Assembly: GCA_037178975.1 (NCBI GenBank)
Contig: JASJZH010000002.1
Coordinates: 2,294,001-2,358,000 of the forward strand
From: Oscheius tipulae
Taxonomy: Eukaryota > Nematoda > Chromadorea > Rhabditida > Rhabditidae
Reading direction: 5' to 3'
Length of the DNA: 64,000 nt
Shown: piece after piece, positions 11,984 to 23,085 of the stretch
How the letters are laid out: each line of letters begins with the position of its first letter
Numbering within the stretch: the first letter of the stretch is position 1
Position numbers and translations under genes: made by a program
The notes under the pieces: generated by a model
What the model saw: only the letters and a program-made list of their open reading frames with translations
Database searches by the model: none
What the model was told of the DNA's origin: nothing

Positions 11984-14900
11984 TTAGGCCTTGACTGACG
12001 GCATGAGGACGTTGGTGACGTCCTCAGAGTAGAGCTTCGCGGCCAGAAAGCTGGTAGCAATTTGCTGAATGGAAAAGCTTTTGGTCTCGGCAAACTGCTG
12101 CATTAGACGCCTCGTCGCGAGAGAATCCTAAAAGTTTTTGAGCATTTTTAGAACCGTGAAAAAGAAAAAAACCTCCTCCTTGTCCTGCTTCTCAAATTCC
12201 GGATTGAGCTTCTCGATGAGAGTGTCGAGAGAATTTGTCTTGGACATGACGTCAGCTAGCTGATCCACGACGTCGGTGGAAATTTTCATCTCGGGAGATC
12301 TGGAATATAAGAGTTCAGTTTGGAAGAACTCTTTAAAATACAAAAGTTTGCATCAGTCAAGTCTTTTCAACTGTGTCAGTATGCATCTAGAATTTTAAAC
12401 CATGCTTCTTTCTTACGTTTACAATTTGCGAGAGGCGTCTATTACACATGTCAACTCTAATCTGAGATAACACTTGAGTTTGATAAAAGTAAAATTGTTC
12501 AATATGCAAAAAGTACTATGTATCGCGACTGATCTAGTTTTATATGCCCAAAAGTCTGTGGGTAAAAAAGTCATGCCGAAATCTTATCATCATCGGTCCA
12601 AAACTTTACCACCTTCTAACAACAAAAAAGATAGCTCGCCTCGGCGTATCTCCATTGTTATTAGCCTCCTTCGTCTCCTCCTCTTCTTTCTTCTGTGGGA
12701 GCAAATAGTGCTTCTTTCCGCCAGCCTGACAGATGACTTTTGCGACAAAAGGAGCAATGTCTTCGGTGATGTCCTTGCTCTCGCCCTTCACAGCCCAATA
12801 GGCCTCAGCCTCCGTCATCAGGAAGCGACTGGCTCGCCACTGGAAGGCCGAGTTGTTTATCGACCTAAATTTTTATGCAAGTTAAAGAAAACAGGTTCGA
12901 AAAACTGACTTGTACTCGTCGTCGACCTGCTGCTCGGGATCGAGCTCGTCCAGCGGATCCCTGATGAATTCCTCGACCGTTGGGATGAATTTGCGCTCGC
13001 GACAGGCCTTCTTGATATCGGGCTCGATGCTCCAGAGTCTGGTCAGCTCTGCGCTACCCATATCCACAACCTTCGGGTCGAAATGGGTTCGAGGACGTCT
13101 AAAAAGTGAATTGTTAAAAAATATATATTGAGGACTTTTTGTAGACACCCATGGTTGTTTTGTCCTGGTTCCTGTCCATATCGTAGCAGTTCTGATTCTT
13201 CCAGTCCGTCCATTCTTTCTCACGGGCTAAGATTATCTGGAAAATGCGTGGTTTCTGTCAAGTAGACAATTCAATTTCTTTTATTACGATTTTAGATTTT
13301 TTTATTTACGTCTAAATTGTTGTTCATTTTGGAACAAGTTAGAATGACAAATTCCTCAATGGGCTTGTATTTAGGAAAAAAAAAGTATGAGACAAGGAAA
13401 TGTCCAGATATCCAGGTACCTATCAATGCAGATCGTTTTCGCCAAGGAATGCTTGAAAATAAGACATCCAGTCTATTTTTTCTGGCTAACGTCGTGTTTT
13501 AGCGCTGGAAAAACATTGTAACGATTTCTCGATTATTACAAGAGCCTTACAAGAGCGATTTCGTACACCCAAGAAGCTCACGTTTTTGCATTGAAAGTAC
13601 ACCTATGTAGCTGACTTTGAAACACACTCGAAAATGCATAAGTTTTGGTAAGTTCCCTCAAGTAAAAAATGCTGACAAACACAATAAAAGGATAAAAACC
13701 AAATATTTGCAATATTGTAGGAACAGCGGTAAACGCGCTACAATCGACAACTGTCTGGCAAGGAGACTTGGCAGGGTTGGTGTAAAGTAGCAACAGTTTG
13801 GTGGTATTTGAGATTTTTAAGCTTTACAAAACCAAATTGAAGGAAAAAAGACTAACTTTGACATTGTCCACGAAGCCATAGCCTTTAGGATACGTGTCCC
13901 TGAGCAGCCTGTAGCATTTCTCCTGGACATCTTGACAGACCTTTGTCTGCTCTTCCGTCAGTTCCTGCTGCTTGACTTTGCCTTTGGGGTCGGTAATCAG
14001 AAACTGGAGAACTATGAGGACTTGGAGAAGGAAGTTCCGACGAAATTGGGAGTCGTTCAGCTGGAGTTGGAGGAGCTTAAAATAGAAGTTTACAAGATTT
14101 TACGACAAGCAGCTCGTGTACTAGTTTTACTGTCTCGGACAATAGCTCACTGTCATTTTAAACTCTTTTCCTTCTGTTTCAACCAACCACTTGTATTTGT
14201 CAGTCTCTGGTCAATGATTGTCATGTCTTAATCAAACCCTTGTGGTGCTCCTAATTAGAGTGTTTCGTAGCTCTCTTCTAGCGGTCACTTTAGAATCCAA
14301 ACAAATTGTTTAGAATTTATTGGACTCTGGAACTACTAGACAAAGTCGTTCGTACATCGTAATAGTTCCAAAGTTTTTAAATCAACAAACCTTGGTGCTG
14401 GTCAGATATTTGGCAAAGTACTTCTCCGTCTCCTCCACCAGATCAGCAGCCGTTGCTGTCGCCGACTTTGCATTCTTGTCATAGCTGAACTTTTCCAGCT
14501 TGTGAGTCGCGAGGGTCTGACATATTTCCGTCAGCGACGTTTGAAATATCTTGAAGTTTTTGGCTTCGAAGCACATATTGGGATTCGCGAAGAAGGCCTG
14601 CATCTTCCAGAACTGTTGGTAGAAGCTGCTATCCACAGCTATAAGGGACTCCTTCGACTCCTCGATCTCGCCCGTCTCCATGTTTTCGTCATTTGTAGCC
14701 AAGAGGTCCGTAAACTCGGTCTCCCCCGTGTCGAACTTTGTCGTGTTGTGGGTATTGAACTGGCCGACCAGGTTCAGGCCCGACTTTTCCATGAGGGGCA
14801 GAAAGCGGCTGAGGAAGGAGAGGATCCGGCCACAGAAAGAGGTCTCCACTGTCCGACTTAGTCGCTTCAGCAGGTCGTTGCACATTCGGAGCACGTTGTG

Positions 14901-15894
14901 ATGGATGTTGTTGTCCTGAATAGTCTGGTATTAACACGAGGGGTGATTTGGCTTACGCCCCTTTTGAGCGATTTTGTTCACCCAAAAACTGCAATTTGGT
15001 ACTACAAAAAAAAGTTTCGGGCAGGATCGAACTCTTGGTTCCTTGCGCCCAAACCCCTAGCGTTTGCAACAGACCACAGGCAGTCAGCTAAATAAAGAAA
15101 AGGAACACGCGAAATATTTGAAATAAGTGCTTCCTTTTATTCAAATGTCCCACCTGCTTAAGGACGGCCATCATTTCCTCGATGATGCCGAAGAGGAACT
15201 TGCAGTGGCTGATCGAGCTCACATCCATCATATCCTGTATCGTCGTTATGGCCGTCGTCTTCTGGATGGATCCCGTCTTGCACAGCTCGGAAACGAAGCC
15301 CAGGTGCTTGCGAATCACGTCGAAACTGGCCTTCTCTCTCACGAGCAGCATGGCTCGCTCCCTCACCTGGCACTCGATCATTCCTTCCAGAATGCTGCCC
15401 TCGCTCGAGTTGCTGAAAAATGGAGATGAGTGAACTCGAACGAAGACATTCCAAGATTTTTTATGGTAAAATCGGGAATTGAGAAGCTTCTGCCGAACTT
15501 CCAGCTAAAAAGAGATGACAAATTGGTAAAACACGTATTTCCTAGGCTTGTTGGCAGAGCAGAAAATTTTTGACTATTGTAAGAGGTTCACAAATTTAAG
15601 CGATTAAAAAGAGCAACAGATAAAGATTTACAAGCTCTTGGAAAGCTTGCGGCAATAATTAACAAATAGGGCCATGTGCCGGGCTTATTCTGTGCAAGAT
15701 TTCGGTCAAAAAGCACTCAAAAGTTCACAAAATATCAGGTTTTCTGAACTCATTCGAAAATTTATTATCAAAACCCGTAGTTTTGCCGTTCACAGCCGAA
15801 TAAAGTAAGAAATCGAAGACAAGTACCTGGCCGTCGCCTTAGCCACAAAAGCCTTCAATCCGTCGACGTCGCCCTCAACAATGAAGGTTTCCAT
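11984..15894 (-). CDS. THOC1: THO complex subunit 1 (HPR1/THOC1)
   Basis: Core subunit of the THO/TREX complex, which couples transcription to mRNP packaging and nuclear export. Nine exons: 15827-15894, 15154-15412, 14391-14915, 13857-14075, 13149-13236, 12910-13098, 12613-12864, 12173-12299 and 11984-12127. They total about 623 aa; human THOC1 has 657. Landmarks in order match the family: FCGRILSFLSRFLPLMEKSG, LNLVGQFN, YFAKYLTST, LNDSQFRRNFLLQ, EWTDWKNQNC, GSAELTRLW and NNSAFQWRASRFL. The C-terminal death-domain-like region starts near STDVVDQLADVMSK. The joint between exons 5 and 6 is one base out of frame: exon 5 ends ATGG before GTGTCT, while exon 6 needs two donated bases. One extra G in the GGG run would fix it, so an assembly error is likely. 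The exon 7 donor is the least certain. Confidence 0.88.
12418..12478. repeat. Short dispersed repeat, copy 1 (partner at 45706-45768)
   Basis: About 60 bp in a THOC1 intron match 45706-45768, sharing CAATTTGC, AGAGGC, TCTAATCTG and GATAACACTTGA. Both copies are noncoding. It is probably a fragment of an interspersed repeat. Confidence 0.4.
15005..15085 (-). repeat. tRNA-like relic (SINE-like) in THOC1 intron
   Basis: The minus strand has an A-box-like GTGGTCTGTTGCAAACGC and, about 40 nt on, a B-box-like GAGTTCGATCC. The acceptor stem does not pair well, so it is more likely a tRNA-derived SINE or pseudogene than a working tRNA. Confidence 0.4.
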
Positions 15895-15904
15895 TCTGAA
15901 TCTG
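15895..15904 (-). promoter_or_regulatory. Splice acceptor 1 nt before THOC1 ATG
   Basis: GCAGATTCAG lies one base upstream of the THOC1 ATG on the minus strand. No coding exon precedes it in the 307 bp that separate it from the zyg-9 stop codon. It is a candidate trans-splice acceptor. Confidence 0.4.
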
Positions 15905-16201
15905 CCTGTTTGACAAAAACTTTGTGTAAACCAAGGACTTTCACAGAAATCTATTGGCACCCAACCTGATATTCAAGCCAACCAAAAAATCGCGTTAAAG
16001 GTACATATTTATGTTCATAAGGCCTATAAAAAACGGGAGTATAAGCGAAAAGCATAACCGGGGCGTCGGAATAAATATAGTATCACAGAACCCGGCGAGT
16101 ATAATGTAATAGAAAATTGGGTGGTGGGAGAAGAGAGGCTAAAACCGCGTAGAGGGGGAGAGAACAATCGCGAATATTATGACTGGATTTGAGACAAGAT
16201 C

Positions 16202-19200
16202 CTAGGCGTCGTTAATGCCGGCCAGTTTGCTCTTGATGTCCCTGTAAACCATCGGGTCGATGCTTCGTCGGACCTTGCGCATCGTCTTCTGCTCTTCCGG
16301 AGGCGGCCTGGCAGCCAGATTCGAGGGCGTTGGCAGCTCGCTAAATTTGGGACTGGGATGGGTGTAAATAGCGTTCTTTTGTCGATATAGGGGCAGGCAT
16401 GACAGGAAAAAAAGACCGTGGTTACAAACCTGTCAAAACTGTCCGTGTTGATATCGCGCTTCTGGAGGACTTTCGAGGATCCCTGGTCGACTTCGGGCCC
16501 GACGACGCGGTCGAGACGGGCGCGCATCGCCATCGCCTTCTGGGCCATGTCCACGTAGCGCTGAAGATGTAAATTTTCAAAGAGAAAGAGGTGCGGCAAA
16601 CCTGATCAGTTACAGGCCGGAGCCGTTTTCCCCGTCTGAATTCCTCCACAAACTTCCTGACAGTCGATCCGAGGCAGCACTTCTGAGTGTAGTTGTCGTA
16701 TTCGGCCTGATCCGACTGCGTTTTGTCCAGATGAGCGACCAACTTGGCCACGTGTCCTTCCAGCTGAATTTCGTTAGTTTATAGCGAAAAAAATAGAGAA
16801 ACGAACCGAATTCAGGTCCCGAACCACATTGTCCACGAGGATGTGGATCTCCTTTCTCATGGCCTCGGGTCGGATCGTCTTGGGCTGTGGTAGATCCTGG
16901 GCGACGACGCCCGGCAACTTTGGTTCCCAGTTCGGATTCTCGGACAGCATCTGCTGTAGAAAGACGTTGCAGTAAGAAATTAGCTTGCTGTGCGGATTCG
17001 GCAGCTTCCTGACGGCATTTTGTACCTAAATGTAATTGATGATATTCTAAAGCGTATAGTCTGTTCCAAGCAAAGAACGAAAGAAATGATAAATAGTTTG
17101 ATGTCCGGGATTCGAACCTTCGAAAATCGCGCCACTTGGCACTGCACCGTAGACGTAAAACGCCGAAAATCCTAGTTCCCTACAAACTGGTGCAAGGATT
17201 ACTGTAATTTGGTAATACGACCCTCAAAACCTTTGAACAGCCGGCTCACTGCCGCTCTTCCGTTAAAATGGACTATAGCCTAGTGGGTAGCAATAAATAT
17301 GAGGTTTCGATTCCTGCCGACGTTCTAGATGCAGAAAAAGAGAAAATCATACCGCATCTCCCATCGTGATGATTCCCAGCTGTAGACAGAGCTCGATAGT
17401 CTTGTTGTGCGGCTCGTAGACAGGGTCCGAGGTGGCGCTGTTGAAGAAGTCGTTGATGGCACTGAGGAATGGGACGAGACGGAGAGCCTGTGGCACCTTA
17501 TTCATCATGTCCTGCCACTTGTACAGACACTAAAATTCGTAGTATTTTGGGGGATATACGCTGAAAAACCTTGACAAAGAGCTCGATAGCCGGGGACGTG
17601 GAATCCTCCTTGAGCTGCGTCATAAGACTGCGACAGCAGGCAATGAAGAAGACGGTGATCTCGGTCCGGGTCGAGACGCGGATGATGGAGACGTTGAAGG
17701 ACTTCTTTGTCTGCTCTTCCTCATCGCGGTCGAGGACCGTCAGCAGCGGAATCGCCGCGTAGAGCCACTGGAACATTGACTCGTCGTCCATGTGGATCGT
17801 CCGGGGGATCTGGGTGATCTGAAAGGGAGGAATTATTCAGAAGGACAAAGGATGAAACCTGAATGGTACTTTAAGAAAAAGTTTATAAAAAAAAAAAAAA
17901 CTCACAATGTGGAAGAAGTAGAGAGCGCTCTTGAGCAGCGTCTGTCCCTTGGCCGAATGGACGCTGTGAATCTTGCGCACGAGGTTAAGCTGTGTGGCCA
18001 CGGCCTGCATGGTCATCGATATTCTGTCCTCGATCATCGCCCTCTGCTCGTGGTTGTTCATCAGAACCGTGATCTGTTCCATGGCCTCTTGCGCCACCTC
18101 CGGGATCCCGGATGAGATGTTGTGAATGACCTTCTCCAGCTGATCGAACGTGTCCACCGACGAGATTGACGAGGACGACCCACTGCGTCTAAATTTCAAA
18201 TTGAAAAGGCGTTTAAAGCCTAGAATTACTTCAAAGGAGTGGTGGGAGTGGGACGAGAGGGCATCGACGGAATTCGCGGGACGTAGCTGTCACTCTCGGC
18301 CACCAGCTGACTCGAAGGAAGAGCGTAGATGCCGGTCAACTCGACAAACTGAATTATTCTTCGTCTTAATGAGAAAGGGCAAAGAACACTTACGTCGTCA
18401 TCAATAGCATAGCGACTGGTCGTGGGACGAATTCCACCGCCGTTCTCTCGTGCAATAGTCGTCGTCGAGTTGAGTCCGTTCTGTTCTTGGCTGTCGTCAT
18501 CATCATCGACCTCGGGCAGACGGCTTCGACTGCGATTTCTTCTCACGACAGTCCCTCCAGCTGGAAAACGATTTTTTAGGGGCTACAATAACACGTTTTA
18601 TTATTGTTTCTACGATTTACTCGTCTCAAAAAAGGTTATGTATTTCGCGAGTAAGCATAAAAGGGTTTTGCTCTCCGAACATCGAACTCGGCCCCCTTTG
18701 TTTCGTATTCGGAGCGCTGACCGACTGAGCCATTTGTGCAGTTTGCGCGCTTAGCTTCCAACGCACTCAAATTTATACAGGCAGTCGGAAGACTGTCGCG
18801 TCATGTCTGTATTCAGATTTTAGTAGTATTGTTAGAAAAATCGAACTGTAAATACGGTTTTGCACCAGGCAAGCATAGAAAACGACGGTATTTGGATCAT
18901 GAAGAGTAGAACTTTACGGAGCCAGAAAAATGATTTAAAAATGAACAGAGAACACGAACCATTGGGCGGCACGACGACTTTGGCTCCTCCAGGCCTCGGC
19001 GTGCCTGGGATTGGCGGCTTTGCGGAGCCCGGAGCCGTTCCCGTCCTCTTAATTCTCTCCTCGACGTAGCTTCTGTCCTTGTCGGCCAGCTTGCCGACGT
19101 TCTTCCACATCTGGTCGCCTTCCTCGCGGTAGCAGGCAACCAAACCGTTGATTGCAGCATTTCTGACGCTCGTGTCTCGGTCGGAGACGCAGGCTCCGAT

Positions 19201-22200
19201 CGCCTTGTGAATACCCTTAATTTTTTTGTCTAAAACATGGAAAATGGACTTACTGTGGCCTTAAGGGAGGAGACCCCTCCGCGCGAGATGTACTCCGCCA
19301 AGATGGTTAGACACTCGGCTCGTTGGCGCGAATTCTTTGTCTTCAGGGCCTCAATGAGGAACGGGGTCAGCTTGAGCGGACCACATTGGTCCGTGATCTC
19401 GTCGACTATATCGTGCACGAGCTGACGCATAACATCCTTCTGCTCGCCGCTCTTCAGCAACAGATACGGGACGAAGGAATTGATCTGAAACCCATTTTTA
19501 AGATGAAAAGTTCCGGAAAATCATACCTCTTCCATGCTGAGAGGTTCCTCGAAATCGCGCATCAGACGAACGATCTGGACGCAGAGCTCGAGAGCCTTGA
19601 TGAGGACGGCCGGATTGGTCTCGAAGAAGCGCAGGGTGCACCATTTCAGGAGGAGATCGCTGTTTTTGACGAGGCTCTGAGGCTGTGACTCGCCGAGCTG
19701 AAAAGCTAGGGTTTTACAATGAAAAACGGACGTTTGTCTATGCTAAAAACACTCTTTCTATATCCTTGTGTCCTGTCAAATCTGGCATCCTAATAGCCAG
19801 TTGTACTCATCTCGCCAATTTCCTCACACCTAGTCTGTCCAATCTCTTTTCAACACCCCATCAAAAACCCCTAGAACCAACCTCTCTTAGCATCTCGATA
19901 CCCTTGATATGCAACTTGAAGTCCTTGTTGAAGAGCAGCTGCGTCAGGCCGATTTTAGCCACGGCTCCGAGCTGTCCCGTAAGCTGCTGGATGTGTTCAT
20001 CGGTCGGAGTGGCGAAATTCCATTTGATCAGTCGCATCTGCTTCTCATCCTTGATTCGCTGCTGCTTGCCCTCGTTCACCGCCAGGATCTCCACGTTAGT
20101 TGGCGTCTCCACGGCCGGTTCTTCTTCTTCCGGAGGTGGGGCTGCCTTCTTCACGGGTTTCTTGACCGGCGCCGAGCCAGAGGCCGGTTTCAGATTCTAA
20201 AAAATGGTAATTATAGCTGAACAAGGTTAGCTATCGCTAAGGTTCTTGCAAGGCTTGTCAAATACTTTCTTTAGCAACCTTTCAAACGTCGTTTGCTTTC
20301 AAAAGTAGATTATTAAAAAAATTTGTCACGCACGCAGCCGAAGCCGAGTCGCCTGGGTCGAAATGGCACTTCTTAGCAATACACCCTGACCCCGGGCGGG
20401 AACGAACCCCTAGTCTCTCGCGTCATAATGAATGGTGTCTACAACAGGCCACGTGCACAAAATGACAGACGCTTAAAAGTTCAAGAAGCTACAACAAAAA
20501 ACGTACCTCATTCTCAGCGTCTCCATTCAACGACTGCATACTTCCACTTCTCGAGAGCGGCGGCTTGGCTCCGTTCTTTTTCGGCGGTGCGGCCGGTGCT
20601 TTCGTGGCGGCAGGCTTCTAGAGACGAACACCGTTACGCGAACACAACAAGTTTACAAAAAAAGCCAGCAAACAAAAAGAGTAAGAGGAAAACTCACATC
20701 GGCCTTGTGAACAGATTGGACCATCTGGATGACGACTTCCGGGCCGACTTCCTCCAGGACCTTGTTGTAGCACTCCTTGATCTTGCTCATCTTCGTCTTG
20801 TCCTCTACAATGTCGGCTAGGAGGGGCAGGATCGGCTTCTCGCCGATGGCACGCATCGCGGAGCCGAGAGCTAGAGAGGAGGCATCGCGGACTTCGGGGT
20901 CCGAGTCACCCGTGTGCTGAAAACTTGATATGAACAGAAATTTAACTCATAGTCAACCGCTTTGAACAGTTTAGTAATGTCTTACGAGTAATGAATGAGT
21001 CACTTCGGATCCAAGATCAGCAGTCTAGCCTCTGGGCCATGTGTGCCAAGCTCATATTTAAGCTTAGCAGCGTACGTTTCATAACAGCACATCGTTTTTT
21101 TCGCTCAAATTTTGCAGAATTCAACCACTAGAGCAGAACTTCCGTTTGTGGTAAGCAAAAGAAGAGAACGAAGTCTGTCGAAACCAGCATCTTTACCTTA
21201 ATGAGAAGAGGAACGATGGCCTTGAGCGTCTTCTTGGGCATGCTGGCCGCGTTGAGCTTCTTAAATGCTCTGTAGAGGAAGAGATCAGTCTGAATCTTAA
21301 TATTGGGATTCGGCTTCTCCATGGCGGCCAGCGTCTCATCCTGCATTTGTTCCAGATTGATCTAAAGTCTTTTTTTGTCCCGGAATCCCTAAAAATCTTA
21401 CAGAGGCATAGATAGAGTCGATGCACTCTGCCAGCGGGTCCCTGAGAAGCGGCTTCTTCTCCTTGAACTTCTCGAAGACGGTCGGCACGCATCCGATAGC
21501 GTGTGGAGCAAATTTGAGCCTCAGACCGGCGGCTACACCGTTCAGACACTGGGCGGCGAGAGCCTGTACGTTGATGTTGGCGTCCTTCTCGAGGATTCTT
21601 CTGAGATTTTCCACGTGCTCGCCGTAGTTGGCCTTCGGTTCCAGCTTCGGGAACTTGACAAGCAGCTCGTGGAAGGCCTAAAAAAAATTTATTAGAAAAA
21701 CGTGCTGAAGAAGGACACACCTTTAGAGCATCACGTCGTTCCGTCCACTTTTTCGACTCTAAATTCGTCGCATAGTCCTCTGGAAGCTTGGCTACCACAT
21801 CGACGGGGTCCAACATGTCGAAAGGATCGACTTCTTTCACCGGGGCTGCTGGGGCAGCCGCAGCTACAGGCGCTTCGTCCTCGGCTGCTTCTCCTGATGT
21901 TGGCCGCTTGGGGCCAGAGGAAGCTGGAGCGGCTCCGAGACCGTCCGGGCCAACCTCGTCCATTACCTTCTGGTAGACCTCTTTGATCTTGCTCATCTTC
22001 GTCTTGTCCTCGATGATATCGGCTAGGAGGGGCTGGAAGGGCTTCTCTCCGACTGCACGCATTGCGGAGCCGAGGGCCGAGCAGGACGCCTCACGAACTT
22101 CTGGGTCAGATTCACTAGAGTGCTGAAAATTGGATGTTTAGTTTAACGTAGGCATATATCCAGTCCGTGGTCAATTTCGCACTAGTCTTTATGACGCATT

Positions 22201-23070
22201 GAACAGCTTAGAAGCGTTAAGAATCTCGAAAACCCCCATGTCCAGTACTCTAACCACTAGGCCACTAGTGTTAGACTCAAAGTTAAGCTCAGCAGTCAGC
22301 TTATGCAAGCATCAGATCGTTTTTCACGCTTAACCTTGTTCAGGCAGAGAGTCGAGCATGACTTGGACGCCCGTTTGCAACTTCCGGTGGCCCATTGTCG
22401 ATGTTTTTTCAAGCGGGCTCTTTGCAAGAAAGGAGTTATACCTTGATGAGAAGGGGAACGATGGCCTTGAGTGTCTTTTTGGGCATACTGGCTGCGTTGA
22501 GTTTCTTGAATGCTCTGTAGAGGAAGAGATCAGTCTGGATTTTGATATTGGGATTGGGCTTTTCCATTGCAGCCAGCGTCTCGTCCTGCATCTGTTCCAG
22601 ATTGATCTGAAGACATTGTTACCACAAAATAAGGTCATAACCCATACCGAGGCATAGATAGAGTCGATGCACTCTGCCAGCGGGTCCCTGAGAAGCGGCT
22701 TCTTCTCCTTGAACTTCTCGAAGACGGTCGGCACGCAGCCGATAGCGTGTGGAGCAAATTTGAGCCTCAGACCGGCGGCTACACCGTTCAGACACCTGGC
22801 AGCGAGAGCCTGTACGTTGATGTTGGCGTCCTTCTCGAGAATTCGTCGAAGTATTTCCACATGCTCACCATAACCTTTGGCCTTGGGATCCAGTTTCGGG
22901 TGTTTGAGGAGCAGGTCGAGGAAAGCCTGGAAAAAAAATAGGAAAATAGCCAAAGATAGACACACCTGTAGAGCATCTCGACGTTCCGTCCATTTCTTCG
23001 ACTCCAAATTGGTCTGGTAGTCGGCTGGCAGTTTGGCCAGCACATCGACTGGGTCCTCGTAATCGTCCAT
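16202..23070 (-). CDS. zyg-9: XMAP215/ch-TOG microtubule polymerase, ZYG-9 orthologue
   Basis: A processive microtubule polymerase acting at centrosomes and plus ends, needed for long spindle microtubules. Twenty-one exons hold one frame and give 1446 aa; C. elegans ZYG-9 is about 1415. Ends: 22966-23070, 22648-22926, 22442-22606, 21721-22122, 21402-21677, 21197-21361, 20698-20916, 20507-20617, 19882-20196, 19527-19697, 19254-19484, 18960-19215, 18394-18560, 18230-18348, 17906-18188, 17570-17818, 17353-17529, 16807-17025, 16602-16763, 16430-16560 and 16202-16340. TOG1 covers about residues 1-240, TOG2 about 280-520 and TOG3 about 605-890. Each of the first two has ESKKWTERRDAL and ILEKDANINVQALAA. 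TOG3 has NSDLLLKWCTLRFFETNP. A Ser-rich motif SGSSSSISSVDT and a helical C-terminal domain follow. Three rather than five TOGs is the nematode form. TOG1 and TOG2 are unusually alike. Confidence 0.95.
17095..17170 (-). repeat. tRNA-like relic in zyg-9 intron 17
   Basis: The minus strand carries a good B box, AGGTTCGAATCCCGG, preceded by an A-box-like GGTGCAGTGCCAAGTGG. It has no clean acceptor stem. A tRNA-derived SINE head or decayed tRNA is likely. Confidence 0.45.
17268..17325 (+). repeat. tRNA-like relic in zyg-9 intron 17, opposite strand
   Basis: The plus strand shows TAGCCTAGTGGGTAGCAA (A box) followed by AGGTTTCGATTCC (B box). It is shorter than a full tRNA, so it is treated as a decayed SINE-like unit. 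Confidence 0.4.
18662..18735 (-). repeat. tRNA-like relic in zyg-9 intron 12
   Basis: The minus strand reads GGCTCAGTCGGTCAGCGC (a near-perfect tRNA A box and D arm), then GAGTTCGATGTT (B-box-like) about 40 nt further on. The terminal stem is not convincing. It is probably a tRNA-derived repeat. Confidence 0.45.
20335..20455 (-). repeat. tRNA-like relic in zyg-9 intron 8
   Basis: The minus strand has GTGGCCTGTTGTAGACACC and the B-box-like GGGGTTCGTTCCC. A GTATTGCTAAGA word beyond it also occurs in the foldback at about 11.6 kb, which hints at a shared composite repeat. Confidence 0.4.
20698..21900 (-). repeat. TOG2 unit of an intragenic tandem duplication
   Basis: zyg-9 exons 5, 6 and 7, the end of exon 4 and the introns between them correspond one to one with exons 2, 3 and 4 and the end of exon 1 (unit at 22008-23070). 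Exon 5 (276 nt) and exon 2 (279 nt) differ by few bases over long runs. The long introns after the third exon of each unit are also related, with shared words such as TTGAACAG and GCATCAGATCG-like sequence. Confidence 0.75.
20985..21050 (-). repeat. Decayed tRNA-like relic in zyg-9 intron 6 (paired with 22190-22275)
   Basis: The minus strand has CACACATGGCCCAGAGGCTAG, an eroded form of the tRNA-like unit in the matching intron of the TOG1 block. Its position in the paralogous intron suggests that the element predates the TOG duplication. Confidence 0.35.
22008..23070 (-). repeat. TOG1 unit of an intragenic tandem duplication
   Basis: The first TOG coding block of zyg-9, partner of 20698-21900. 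The segment from about 22660 to 22870 is nearly identical to about 21414-21620, including silent sites. That points to recent duplication or gene conversion. Confidence 0.75.
22190..22275 (-). repeat. tRNA-like relic in zyg-9 intron 3
   Basis: The minus strand has AGTGGCCTAGTGGTTAGAGT, a strong tRNA A box and D arm, followed by GGGGGTTTTCGAGATTC, a degenerate B box. It is SINE-like and not a functional tRNA. Confidence 0.45.
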
Positions 23071-23072
23071 AT

Positions 23073-23085
23073 GCTGCAAAACGAC
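23073..23085 (-). promoter_or_regulatory. Splice acceptor 3 nt before zyg-9 ATG
   Basis: GTCGTTTTGCAG lies just upstream of CATATG on the minus strand. No earlier coding exon with TOG similarity was found in 23.1-24.0 kb. It is a candidate spliced-leader acceptor for the first gene of the cluster. Confidence 0.4.

Noticed and set aside
12474-12908. 144-codon plus frame
   Set aside because: It is antisense to THOC1 exons 6 and 7 and shares no family feature.
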